Notes: generated by a model from the letters alone, not told the origin. Shown: positions 20,363 to 29,563, counted from the stretch's first letter. The stretch: 43,635 nt of DNA from Chara braunii (GCA_003427395.1 BFEA01000253.1:1826864-1870498), one strand, 5' to 3'. Program-made: numbers and translations.

Positions 20363-21520
20363 TCATCTCAAACCAGCCTCCTTAGCCGGGTCATAGCGGA
20401 TGTAAACATTTGTTTGCGAGATAATTTTGTTGGGGTCAATTGACACGGAGGCCGTAGCCTGTGCCCCAGGTGGCATAGAGTCTGTGATGTACGTAACCAG
20501 TTGCATTTGTAGGATCCCTGTCGCTGACTCAGATTGGCAGTGCTGCGGCTCAATGCAGCTCAGCCCAAAAGGAGGATCAACCTTGCAACGTGACACCTCT
20601 TATTTTGTCGTTTTCAACAGGTGTCAGACCAACCTCCCATTTCCCGTTTTTGTTTCGGACTGGGCGCAGCAGGATCGTCATTTGCGTCAGAGGTCCCGTG
20701 TCCTGACCCATCTCAATCAAATGTCTGAGTTTTCGTCTTCGCACCAGGTCAAGTGGTGTGTTCTCGTCCGGGTCTGGGGGAGACGGGTCCGGTGGGGGGG
20801 CTGGCGGCTGAAGGACAGCCGAGGTTTGTATTTCCCCCGTCTGTTCGTTTGCCATTGTGGTCTGCGTCCCCTCGTGTCCTACCTCCTCTGCTGCAGCTGA
20901 GTGCGGTGGCTGGAATCGTGCCAACAGTACAGAGGCCACTATGTGTCATGCTTCTGTAGATCCGACTCCAGGTTGCAGTCCATTTTCTAGGCCATTCTTG
21001 AGCGAGGCCCTCATATCAAGCATGGGAAATAGATCCAGGTACATTTTATCCCAGAAGTCGTCTATAAGGGAGCCATATTTTGCTTTTAGATTGGTCATCA
21101 ACCAATCCGCAATGTTCACCAACTTTTGTTCCGCCCGCAGGTGCCGCGGCAGGGTCCCTTCCTCCTCTTCCCTTCCACGGGGCAGACCCTCTAGCACAGC
21201 GCAGACGTTTTCTGGGAGACGGTCAATGTCCATCTGGTCAATCTCCATCATCAGTGATTTTGTCTCGCCCCCCCCCCCTCCGCCAGTTCCAAATACTCAA
21301 ACTTTTCTGACCCCTTTTGTCCAGACCCTACCTCCATTTTGTCCCCTTTCACTTGCTCTTCCGTCTCCTTCCCCTCGCTCTCTAAGCCCGACTGCTCAGT
21401 GGGACTGTTTATTATCTCAACTTGCAATACCATGTCATTAGCCCCCTGTCGTCCCACCATGTTTTTCTCAACCTGCAATGTCATGTCGGCATCCCCTTGT
21501 CGTCTCACCATGTTTTCCAC
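20363..21520 (-). pseudogene. LINE-B ORF1-like region
   Basis: Three minus-strand frames precede the endonuclease. The first (21520-21251) encodes two tandem near-copies of a NMVxRQGxxDMxLQVE unit and an acidic tail. The second (21251-20577) is one frame broken by a TGA at 20948-20946. It has a helical part (EQKLVNIADWLMTNLKAKYG) and a proline-rich stretch followed by basic LVRRRKLRHLIEMG. The third (20596-20363) looks like a shifted continuation. The position fits ORF1, the RNA-binding protein of LINEs, but no RRM or CCHC knuckle is visible, so the assignment rests on context. Confidence 0.55.
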
Positions 21521-21610
21521 CCCCTATCGCCCCACCGTCTCACCCTCATTCCTTCCGTTATATTGTGGGGGGGGACTTAGTCTATTGTTTCTTTGCGGTT
21601 TTCTCATCAT

Positions 21611-24440
21611 CCCCCTCCTGAATAGAAACAATGTTAGAAACTACTGGCCTATCACAGTACTCGCAGTGGTCTACAAGCTAATGGCGAAGACTCCAGTAGC
21701 ACATCGGCTGGTGCCCGTCATGATGCGTATCATACATCCAGATCAGACTGGGTTCATTCAAGGTAGGAACATCCAAGACAATATACTCTTGGTCAATGAA
21801 ATGATCAAGCTCACAAGATAGTCCAAACACAATGCGGCTATCATATTCATTGACTTTGAGAAAGCATACGACCATGTGGATTGGTTGTTCCTGGATAAGT
21901 GTCTTGAAAAGCTCAATTTCGGACCGTGTTTTAGACGTTGGGTAAGGATCCTGCATGAGAACGCAACGACCAGAATTATGGTGAATGAAAATTTAGCCCC
22001 ATCCATCGAACTCCAAAGGTCAATCAGACAAGGAGACCCAATAGCCCTATCTTTTTGTCATAGTCATGGAGGGTTTAGCAGCTAACCTGATAACACATAT
22101 TAAGGACATCAAGAAAATACAAGTATCCTCAGTACCGCAGGATGCGATTCCGATATGCTCTCTCTTTGCAGATGACCTGATCCTCATGGTCGACGCATCA
22201 ACAGAGGCCATGGTCAGAATTTAGTATATGATGCACCTTTTTTGTAGACTATCTGGCATGAAGGTAAACTGGGGAAACAAGACCCAAGGATGGTGGATAC
22301 ACCACCAAGGAGTGAGACCCCCGGAGCAACCCAAGATCAAATGGCTCCCCTAGGAAGCCCCCATCAAGGTGTTGGGGGTTATATTGTCAGCCGAAGGCAA
22401 ACCATCTGCAAACAATGAATGGATCTCCAAGCCCCCCTTGGAAAAGATGACACAATGGCAGGACAAACACACATCCTTATTCGATCGCTCGCTAATAATC
22501 AACAACGTCGTTCCGACCATCCTGTGGTATAAATCAACCATTTGGGCATTCGACAAGAATGTCCTTCGTCCCTTGCAACGCCAGATAGCCGCCTTTCTAT
22601 GGCGAGGAAACCACGAGTACCAGAATGTCATTAGCAAGGTGGCATGGCAATCCATAATCCAACCGAAATCGAGAGGCGGGCTGGGCATTATAGACCCTAC
22701 AATACAAACCAAAGCATTAGCACTGCAATGGCTCAAAAGGCTCATTTTCAGCCCAAAAACCCCATGGAAGGGTATGGCCTTGGAACAGATTTCCCGGCTA
22801 GCACCACAAACATCGACAGAGTGTGACCCACTGATGTGGCTGGAGAACAGAGGATGGTCCATCCCAAAAAAAGATCAGAACAAGGCACCCTCCTCCCTGG
22901 CTCTCCCCGACAAACAGCAAGGGAGGACCTGCGTAACGATCCTTTCTGGCCTGCCCTTCCCCCTACCGGACAAAACCCCACTAGAACGATGGGAAGAGGT
23001 AGGTCGGCAACCCCTATTCGAGAACATATGGGTGGTGGACTCGGGAGACACTCCATTGCGGAGACGCCCCTTGGCAGAGTTGGGTCAAGCGGGGAGTAAT
23101 TAGGATTAAAGACATATGGGACACGAAAATAGAGAGTGGGTCAACCCGGGGCAGCTAAGGGAGAAACTACGCTATTGCCACCGACGGGAGGAGTCTCTCG
23201 AGGCTCTAATAGAAAAGATCCCACTGGACTAGTGGAGGATTCTCAGGAAAGGCCCCGCACTGCAAGAATCGGACTGGTTGGCAATCAGGGAACGACCAGG
23301 GGTGGTGGGTAAGATTGAGCAATGTGATACTAACGGAACAGTGAAGGTGAATCTCTATCAAGTGAGATGGAACAACGAGATTCGGAAAACAAAACCAGAA
23401 GAAGCCATAACATGCCACAAAGAAGAACTGCTCAGAATTAGGGTGCTTCGTGAAAAAGAACAATCGATAACCTACCTCCCGCATGTCCCGCTTCATCAAC
23501 AGGCCCTAGACCCGGCAAAATGGACATGGACAACACCTACAAGGAAGGGCAGGAAATTCACAAAATCCCTGTACGACCTAACCGTCAAGGCGACCTATAG
23601 GCTTCTCAAACCAAGAATCAACCTACGAGATCGGGTGGAGGAGCGTTGGATGAAGCAATTGAATGTAAGTAAAGACGAACTGAAAAGAGTGAAATGGTTT
23701 AGAATGGCAAAAGAAAAATTTGCGAAATTCGCTTCGCTGCAATGGCAGATAGAGCACCGTTGCCTACCGACCAATGACTGGCTCATCGACAGAACACGCC
23801 TGGAGCAAATGGGGAAAGCTCTGCCCTGGTGCAGACTGTGCAAGGATGCGTTTCCGTCCCAGAAAAGGCCCGAGACTATTGAAGACATTTCTACAGTGCC
23901 CAAGAGCAATTTGGCTATGGAGGTGGTGGGACAGAATCTGGGACTAATTAGAAACGCAAACCCCATGGTCGTCGGATTGGAAAGCCCTGCTCTGCGAAAC
24001 GTGGACCGAAGATGGGCTGGACGAAACGTGGACCGAAGATGGGCTGGCGATTTCACCAGTAACATGTTCAAATTAGGACGCAGGGCGGTACTTTGGGCTC
24101 TCTGGAGACGGCGCAGTACCTACAAGATGAAACGAGTAAGACTAGAATGTCCAGAATTCATGAACAGTATCCAGTAAAAGATCCAAACAGAAATCACTGC
24201 GAAATGGGAAGCAGTCAAAGCCCAGACACAGACACTACTCTCACGACGTGACATCCAACAAAAAATCCAAAATTTCAGCTCGAGCTGGCTGGGGGGGGAC
24301 AAAGGGGGAAGGATAGGGAGAGTGGAAAGGAGGACAGAAAACAGGGGAGGGGTCAGTAAGGGACTACCGACTACTATTCAACGAATGGACAAAGATAGAC
24401 ACAGCTACCCCAATGAAACCCGCCCAAGATTTCTCTGACC
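21611..24440 (+). pseudogene. LINE-C ORF2 (RT to C-terminus)
   Basis: The RT starts mid-domain, followed by HPDQTGFIQGRNIQDNILLV, a TAG, and AAIIFIDFEKAYDHVDWLFL. The QGDP-like region follows (RQGDPIALSF), then FADD at 22165-22176 with both catalytic Asp residues. A long open frame (22369-23103) covers the thumb and downstream region (GGLGIIDPTIQTKALALQWL). Stops follow, then the frame 23278-24177, which contains QIEHRCLPTNDWLIDRT and WCRLCKDAFPSQKRPETIE. The zinc pattern is cut by a frameshift after ETIE. A 27-base in-frame tandem duplication occurs at 23994-24047. The final segment FSSSWLGGDKGGRIG lies after the stop at 24175-24177. Strong similarity to LINE-B confirms the assignment. Confidence 0.9.
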
Positions 24441-24817
24441 TCTTCCCCCCCCCTTCAAACAGCTTAGTAGAATGGTATCGGAGGGACCGATGAGAGAGAC
24501 TAGCAGTCAATAGTCTGTCAGGTCAGGTATTAGAAGTCTCTTGACCAACCAATTTTCTGGTTTTAAGACAAAGTATGGCGGGGGGAGGGAGGAACCAGCA
24601 TGTAAATGTTAGTATTCGGCGCCGTTCTCAAGGTGAAGAGGTCCCTCCCTAGCCCCAAAATCCTGCTCAGTCAATCCCCTGAATCCCAGGGCAATCAATG
24701 CTGGCAGGAACTCTCTGCATGATTGATCTGATGTAAATGGGACGCTGGACCCATTTTCCAGCAGGTGATGTGGTGTCTGCTCTTATCAGCACCACTAACA
24801 CTGTAGGGGGCGTTTCT

Positions 24818-24842
24818 GTTAAAAAAAAAAAATAAAAAAAAA
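24818..24842 (+). repeat. Poly(A) tail of LINE-C
   Basis: A run of A interrupted by a single T follows the conserved 3'UTR block ending near gtagggggcgtttctgtt. It marks the 3' end of LINE-C. Confidence 0.85.
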
Positions 24843-24921
24843 ATGCTGCAGCCGGGCTGGGGGCCGCCTTGGGGATCGTTTTGCATTCCTTTGTCTTTAT
24901 CTTTACTTTTATCTTCCAGTT

Positions 24922-25341
24922 TCAGCTCAGATTCCCTCTCCCTCCCTTCTTTCCCACACTCCATCCTGTCTCTTCCGAGCTCCCTTTTAGGGTGATCAGT
25001 TGTGTCTCCTGTACCGTGTCTTCTACCGGCGCCGGAGCGACCCATGTGTCCAGGGGACGTGTCTCCCACTCTGGCTCCGCAGTCCTCTCCCAAATCCATA
25101 CCAAGTTACAAATCTGTTTGGCCAAACAATAAGGTCCCACCGGGGAGCCTTCTTTTGTGCGGTCTTCCACGAAAACCCAGCCTTCGTGCCCTGGATCCAC
25201 TGTTCGCCAGTGATGAGCCGCCAGATCTAACATGACGCAACAAGCTAGATGCACCTTACTCTCATTATTACTGCTGGATAATATAACAATCAGCAGCACA
25301 ATTGCATGCAGGCCCTTCATGCAGATTCCACCCCATACCAT
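24922..25341 (-). CDS. Unassigned ORF, possible displaced LINE-B 5' part
   Basis: An open minus-strand frame of 139 codons lies just right of LINE-C. Residues from about 35 onward look like genuine coding sequence (HHWRTVDPGHEGWVFVEDRT, later LAKQICNLVWIWERTAEPEW), ending with basic and Gly/Lys-rich residues. A second register (25099 leftward) gives a charged Glu/Lys/Asp-rich segment that runs to the A-rich tail of LINE-C. I recognise no family. LINE-B reads leftward and lacks a clear 5' end, so this could be the beginning of LINE-B ORF1 pushed 3.2 kb away by LINE-C. That is inference; no duplication was found to prove it. Confidence 0.35.
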   Translation of the reverse strand: MVWGGICMKGLHAIVLLIVILSSSNNESKVHLACCVMLDLAAHHWRTVDPGHEGWVFVEDRTKEGSPVGPYCLAKQICNLVWIWERTAEPEWETRPLDTWVAPAPVEDTVQETQLITLKGSSEETGWSVGKKGGRGNLS

Positions 25342-25694
25342 TGAAGATCAACTAAGGCCAGATCCGAGGGTGGGAAAATAGTAGAATACATTCCAGCAAA
25401 TGATTTTATATTTTTGATTAGTTAGTTGTCACGGACACTGCTGACAACTGACAGACTGTTGCAGGTAGAGTAGTAGTATATTCTTTGCTGCACTGCGATC
25501 TGTCTGAGACCATTGCGATCTGTCTGAGACTAGTCATAAATAGCGGTAGATTTGTTTGTAGGGGTCTGAACTTGTCTGTTATTACCGCTTGACTACTTTC
25601 TGACATGTTATCTGCACCAAATAATTATTTCATTTTTAATTATTTGAAGAATCGGTTGGATGCTGCGCTGCAGTAGGTCCCAGCGAGGACAGTA
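25342..25694. other. No gene; short tandem repeat
   Basis: AT-rich sequence with a two-copy direct repeat of gcgatctgtctgagac near 25495-25530. Nothing else is recognised. Confidence 0.4.
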
Positions 25695-26110
25695 GTGCAG
25701 ATTGCATGCCACACGAAGCTTAAGAGTGAAGATGACACACAGAGTGAGAGACTAGACCAGGATGATAGGAAGCTTACCCGTAGACAGGCACTGAGTCGGG
25801 CGACCACTTTCTTGGTTTTAGAGCCAGGAGAGGAAAATAGACTGCAGAGAGAAGCTGAGAGGAGACACTTGCAGAGGGCACAAGAGGCAGCAGCCAACGC
25901 AGAGAGAGCATTAGCAGCTCCAGCAGAAGCACATGCTCGGGTTGAAGTGCGGGCCGCAATGACTTCCTCCTCGGCAATGTCCCAGGCCTTTTCGTCAGGT
26001 GTTCGCCAGGGTATGTCCGGGCCTTTCACTAGTCAGTTTGCTGGCTCGCATGCCAACCAGCGGCAACCATTGTCAGAGGAGAATTACAAGATCCAGGAAA
26101 CGAATGCCTT
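25695..26110 (+). pseudogene. Gag-like coiled-coil remnant, first part
   Basis: An open plus-strand frame encodes a highly charged Gln/Glu/Arg/Ala-rich helix (ENRLQREAERRHLQRAQEAA, then NAERALAAPAEAHARVEVRA), followed by a Ser/Gly/Gln-rich stretch and SEENYKIQE. Composition resembles the coiled-coil gag-like proteins of retrotransposons, but no zinc knuckle or capsid motif is visible and I do not name a family. The frame is broken by an insertion near 26110. Similar coding (ELQRQLQDVE) resumes after 27030, which suggests one original gene split by retroinsertions. Confidence 0.35.
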
Positions 26111-26129
26111 AATGGGACCCAGGGCAATC

Positions 26130-26146
26130 AATGCTGGCAGGCTTTC
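26130..26146. repeat. 17-bp target duplication, left copy
   Basis: The bases aatgctggcaggctttc are repeated exactly at 26942-26958. They flank the minus-oriented retroinsert and are the expected size for target-primed reverse transcription. Confidence 0.85.
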
Positions 26147-26941
26147 TTTTTTTTTTCATTTTTTTTTTTTTTTTTTCTGAGACGTGCTCCAGTCTATTCG
26201 TGGGGAGCAGCACGTGCTGGGAACCGGGCCCAGCTTCCCATTCAAGAACATATTGAGAAGTTTATGTAGAAAACTTTGCACACCGGGGGCGTAACTCGGC
26301 AAAGACTAGTAGCTATGTGCAATCTACTCAAGAACACTGGACTCCCTAACCGCAAACCTTGGATCAGAGAAGCACTTAACCCAGTCCTGCCTTAAAGCCT
26401 CTCAGCAGCCCAACCCTACCTGTCTCACCCCTGTATCCCGATACCCAATCTCTACCGGGCCTCACGCCCCCAACTGCTAGGTTACAGAGTGGCACGACCC
26501 ACCCCAGAAACCCCCCACCTGCTAGGCTACAGGGCAAAGCGACCCGCCCCGGCTCCGGCCAGCGTCGACTAGGTATCAGCTCACCAAGAGACACTAGAGT
26601 GCCTTCCACCCTCGACAACTCCCCAGATCTCTCTACCAGGTCCGATGCCCTCATACAGGTCGAGTTACAGGGCAGCGCGACCAAGCCCCAGCACCGACCA
26701 GCGTTGTTCTGGCCTCGTCTATTCGCAAACCTCCGGGATCCAGGATTTCAGCCAATAGCTGTAGTTCCGATCATCCAGCTCCTTCAGGCACTGGTTGCCG
26801 ATATCCCACAAAATCCTTCCCAACCCTACTCCGACAAGTCTTGCCGCGACGAAGCCACCATTTTCACCGCTGCTATACCCTATTTCCACCCTACAGCCTA
26901 GCCCCTTCGCCGCAGCATCCAGCATTCAGGGGGCTGTTCTG
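26147..26941 (-). mobile_element. Retroinsert with LINE-type 3' tail (SINE-like or truncated LINE)
   Basis: This roughly 795-base insertion begins on the plus strand with a T-rich tail (26147-26176) and is bounded by a 17-bp duplication. Its 3' end in element sense resembles the LINE-B 3' end: a block like gctgctccccacgaatagac and a GGGCCCGG-type block sit in the same order and spacing. The rest does not match LINE-B or LINE-C. It contains three related copies of a 'ggtcgc...ccctgtaacc' module at about 26469-26503, 26512-26549 and 26641-26686. No clear ORF is present. It could be a non-autonomous element that borrows the LINE tail, or the end of a different LINE subfamily. Confidence 0.65.
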
Positions 26942-26958
26942 AATGCTGGCAGGCTTTC
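26942..26958. repeat. 17-bp target duplication, right copy
   Basis: This is an exact repeat of 26130-26146. After it the interrupted older insert resumes and ends in poly(A). Confidence 0.85.
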
Positions 26959-27027
26959 AACTTCCTGAGATATTAAAAAAAAAAAAAAAAAGTGTGAGTA
27001 TGCCCTGCAAAAAAATAAAAAATAAAA

Positions 27028-27669
27028 AAATACAGAGCTACAGCGACAGTTGCAGGATGTAGAGGACTGTATCTTCACCTTTCCTGCCAGCTTATGCTAC
27101 AGCGCTTGCCCATGCCATTTTGCGCAGCACTAAGAGGCGGCAAAAGTTGCTTCGCTTTTAGCCTCTGAGGCTCCTCTTCGATCAAACTACGGCGAGCCTG
27201 CTGATTGACCAATGAATGTGGAACTTCCAACTGTAAGGAGAAGGAAAGCTGGACTAGAGAATCGGCGGCAGGAGCTAAGTAGGCTGGACACTATTGATGA
27301 GTCAGCACTTGATCCCACCGTTCGGTCCCTTCGGCGCAGTCTCTTAAGTGTGGCTGAAGTACGGTGGTGCAACAGGATATGGCTGCAGCAACAACCGCCT
27401 AGGCCTATGGCTAGGCATGACGGTAGGATCCTACCGGTAGGTCCACTCTAAAAATTGGCCAGAAAGATCAAGACTGTCACCCTTCAAAAAAAAAAAAAAA
27501 AAAAAAAAAAGAGATCATGGCGGTGTTACAACCACCTAGGCCTATGGCTAGGCATGCGCAACCTATTGTAGCCCCTCCAGCAGTGGCTGGACCATCCAAT
27601 GGCATGTCACTGCCACCTATGAGAGGTCCCTTTGTCCCACAGTTGGCATTAGTGCAGCAGGCGCTACAT
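27028..27669 (+). pseudogene. Gag-like remnant, second part
   Basis: Discontinuous plus-strand coding words continue after the insertions. They are ELQRQLQDVED at about 27033, a stretch near LPAYATALAHA at 27082, the open frame 27212-27451 (ENRRQELSRLDTIDESALDP, then LLSVAEVRW), and QPPRPMARHAQPIVAPPAVA followed by GPSNGMSLPPMRGPFVP to about 27669. A helical start and a Pro-rich end are compatible with a retrotransposon gag. An insertion with poly(A) splits it at 27418-27514. Family not established. Confidence 0.35.
27390..27558 (+). mobile_element. Short poly(A) insertion flanked by direct repeats
   Basis: The sequence caaccgcctaggcctatggc plus ctaggcatg near 27390-27418 recurs with one change near 27530-27558. 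Between the copies lie about 70 bases, an A run (27486-27514) and 18 further bases. Both copies encode the same PPRPMARH residues, so the host frame was duplicated. This looks like retroinsertion of a very short sequence with a long target duplication, or a duplication by repair. Confidence 0.55.
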
Positions 27670-27874
27670 TAGCGAAGATTACAAAGTTGGCATTACGCAT
27701 CCCCTTGATTGCGAGGGAGGTAGCTTTGCTTGCAGGGATCCCCTCGATATAGCCTTAGCAGTAGTGGTAGGTAGGTAGTGCAAGGTGAAAATAATGAAGG
27801 AAAAGGAAAAAAAATATGCAGAAGAAAGAGAAAAAGAGCGACGAACTGGAGTCGTTACGATCAACCCAACCGGC

Positions 27875-28150
27875 CCCATTGAATTCCGTGTGGATCCAAA
27901 CTCAGGTGTGAAGTATTTGATTTAACCCATCGAATTCCATGCGGATCCGAACTCAGGCGTGCGGCCCAAGGAAACCCATCGAATCCCATGTGGATCCAAA
28001 CTCAGGTGTGCGGCCCCAGGTAACTCACAAGTATTTGATTAAACCCATTGAATCCCATGTGGATCCAAACTCAGGTGTGCAGCCCCAGGTAGTTCATAAG
28101 TACTCGATTTAACCCATTGAATCCCATGTGGATCCGAACTCAGGTGTGCA
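27875..28150. repeat. Tandem repeat, five units of 49-69 bp
   Basis: Five copies share cccattgaatcccatgtgg followed by atccaaactcaggtgtg, starting at 27875, 27926, 27975, 28044 and 28113. Spacing is 51, 49, 69 and 69 bases, because the later units include an extra aagta(t/c)t(t/c)gatt-containing spacer. Several units contain GGATCC. No coding function is evident. Confidence 0.88.
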
Positions 28151-28179
28151 TTTCAACAGTTCAGCGGTGGACAAACTGA

Positions 28180-28321
28180 AGGCATACTCACAGTGGGACT
28201 TCCTCGGATGTAATTATGGCCATCCCCAGATGTGTCTGCCCATAATTACATCCAGATGTATCTGCCCGCAATTACGTCCACAGCTCACTGGGTAAAAGTC
28301 CAGGTGTGAGTATGCCCTAAG
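28180..28321. mobile_element. MITE-like element, family 1, copy a
   Basis: The termini are inverted: the left reads aggcatactcaca and the reverse complement of the right reads cttagggcatactcaca. A 6-base direct repeat (aactga) sits at 28174-28179 and 28322-28327. Inside, ggatgtaattatgg pairs with ccataattacatcc, so most of the element can fold. No coding capacity is present. The termini match the element at 36336-36490 and an orphan end at 26992-27007. Confidence 0.65.
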
Positions 28322-28344
28322 AACTGAGAGGGTCATTTCCACCC

Positions 28345-28408
28345 TTGAACTCTAGGTGCCTCCTCTTTTTTTTTTTTTTTTTTTTTTTGAACTCTAGTTG
28401 CCTCCTCT
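28345..28408. mobile_element. Poly(T)-only insertion with 22-bp duplication
   Basis: A 22-base sequence (ttgaactctaggtgcctcct, then ct) at 28345-28366 is repeated with one change at 28387-28408. Only a T run lies between. This is the footprint of a retrotransposition event on the minus strand in which only the poly(A) tail was copied. Confidence 0.75.
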
Positions 28409-28639
28409 GCGCACTTCCTGTACATTTCACAGCCATCTTTTCAAAGCCGCCGCTTGCATGCTGCCCCTGCCGCAACTTTCGTGGCTCGGCTTGCGGAGTA
28501 AAATGGCTGCCGGCACCAGCTAAGAGGAGGCCTGTGCCATTTCGTTTTCCTTTTGCGCAGGCCATTCCCGGCCCAAGAGAAAAGTGTGCCTCGGACGTAC
28601 GGGTGGTTGAAACAGAAACGAAACTTTAGTGTCACAGTT

Positions 28640-29085
28640 CCCCAGAAACTCTCGCCGACTGGGCGAATGGCACCCATTCAGTCCCCTTAGGTAAGGCTTG
28701 CCCAGAAACTCTCGCCGACTGGGCGAATGGGACCCCTATTCAGTCCCCTAAGGGAAGGCTTGCCCAGAAACTCTCGCCGACTGGGCGNNNNNNNNNNNNN
28801 NNNNNNNNNNNNNNNNNNNNNNNNNNNNNNNNNNNNNNNNNNNNNNNNNNNNNNNNNNNNNNACGGGACCCCCAAATTGTCGCCGACTGGGCAAACAGGA
28901 CCCCCATTCAGTCCCCTGAGGCAAGGCTTGCCCAGAAACTCTCGCCGACTGGGCGAATGGGACCCCCAAATTGTCGCCTACTGGGCGAACTGGACCCCCA
29001 TTCAGTCCCCCGAGTCAAGGCTTGCACAGAGACTCTCGCCGACTGGGCAAACGGGACCCATTCAGTCCCCTGAGGGTACACGTGC
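28640..29085. repeat. Minisatellite of about 62 bp with assembly gap
   Basis: Units contain cccagaaactctcgccgact followed by gggcgaatgggacccc and cattcagtcccctgagg, then caaggcttg. Complete copies begin near 28640, 28700 and 28762, and more follow after the gap, where a variant block (caaattgtcgccgactggg) is added. The 75 N at 28788-28862 lie within the array, so its true length is unknown. Confidence 0.9.
28788..28862. other. Assembly gap (75 N)
   Basis: This is a run of N inside the tandem array. Open frames crossing it are artefacts. Confidence 0.99.
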
Positions 29086-29191
29086 TAGCATCCTGTGGCC
29101 CCAGTAGATGTCAGATGTGATGCTCGACCCATGTTCCGGCGGATTGCCACAAATGGGATGGGCAGTGTTCCGATGTCCCCCTGGCTGGTTG

Positions 29192-29399
29192 GGTAGCTCT
29201 GCCACAATACGAGCAAATAGGCAAGAATGCAGTTCTGTTCAACCTCAGGTAAACAAGGCTTGGAGGTAGTGGTGGTTTATAGCAAAACCTAAACCCCTAC
29301 CCATTTTACGTTTTGCCACCAATACCTCCCAAGCCACTTGCCGAGGCTGAGTCAAACTTGATTTTTGCCCATTTGCTCTGCTCCTGTGGCAGAGCTACC
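29192..29399. mobile_element. Fold-back element or long hairpin
   Basis: Two arms of about 84 bases (29192-29275 and 29316-29399) are inverted copies with scattered differences: both begin ggtagctctgccaca and end in a stretch like ggcttggaggta followed by tggtgg. The spacer is about 40 bases. There is no ORF and no evident target duplication. It could be a fold-back transposon, a MITE or the source of a small-RNA hairpin. Confidence 0.7.
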
Positions 29400-29506
29400 G
29401 GACCATCGACGGCGACATTGTCCTGGGACTCAACGCGCTTCTCCTGCTGGCCCAGCAAACCCAGCATGGCACTGTCCTCTTTTTTTCTTTTTTTCTTTTT
29501 TCATAA

Positions 29507-29563
29507 GCGGGAAAACGCGTGTAACAAGGTGATAAGAACAGCCCTGTTAAGTGCGTTTCCCGC
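29507..29563. repeat. Short inverted repeat
   Basis: The bases gcgggaaaacgc (29507-29518) pair with gcgtttcccgc (29553-29563), with one bulge. The hairpin lies between a T-rich tract and an A run, giving an overall palindromic T...A context. Confidence 0.5.

Larger units (their letters stand above)
16032..21520 (-). mobile_element. LINE-B, main body
   Basis: This is the larger part of the non-LTR retrotransposon whose 3' end is at 1955-2759. Reading leftward on the minus strand it has an ORF1-like region, an AP-endonuclease, a reverse transcriptase and a C-terminal CCHC region, the standard layout of plant L1-like LINEs. Multiple stops and frameshifts make it inactive. Its 5' end is uncertain: recognisable sequence reaches about 21520, and more may lie beyond LINE-C at 24.9-25.3 kb. 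It is a sister copy of LINE-C, with clear protein similarity along the RT and C-terminal parts. Confidence 0.9.
21611..24842 (+). mobile_element. LINE-C, 5'-truncated copy with poly(A)
   Basis: This is a plus-strand relative of LINE-B. Similarity starts inside the RT domain (NNVRNYWPITVLAVVYKLMA) near 21611, so everything upstream is missing, the common result of incomplete target-primed reverse transcription. It ends in a 3'UTR (about 24450-24815) homologous to that of LINE-B and an A-rich tail (24818-24842). It lies head-to-head with the LINE-B 5' region. I could not find matching target duplications at 21.6 kb and 24.84 kb. Several stops and frameshifts make it inactive. Confidence 0.9.
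26111..26991 (+). mobile_element. Short LINE-tail insertion, itself interrupted
   Basis: The segment starts with gggacccagggcaatcaatg, a block shared with the LINE-C 3'UTR at about 24683. It continues through ctggcaggctttc, is interrupted by a second insertion (26147-26941), and resumes as ctttcaacttcctgagatatt plus a poly(A) run (26975-26991). The original insertion was therefore only about 70 bases plus a tail, a very short retroinsert carrying a LINE-type 3' end. Confidence 0.5.

Noticed and set aside
27875-28150. CRISPR array
   Set aside because: Repeats are long and imperfect, spacers are themselves related and unequal in length, and the context is eukaryotic transposon DNA.
28727-29107. 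ORFs crossing the N gap
   Set aside because: They include unknown residues and lie within a tandem array.
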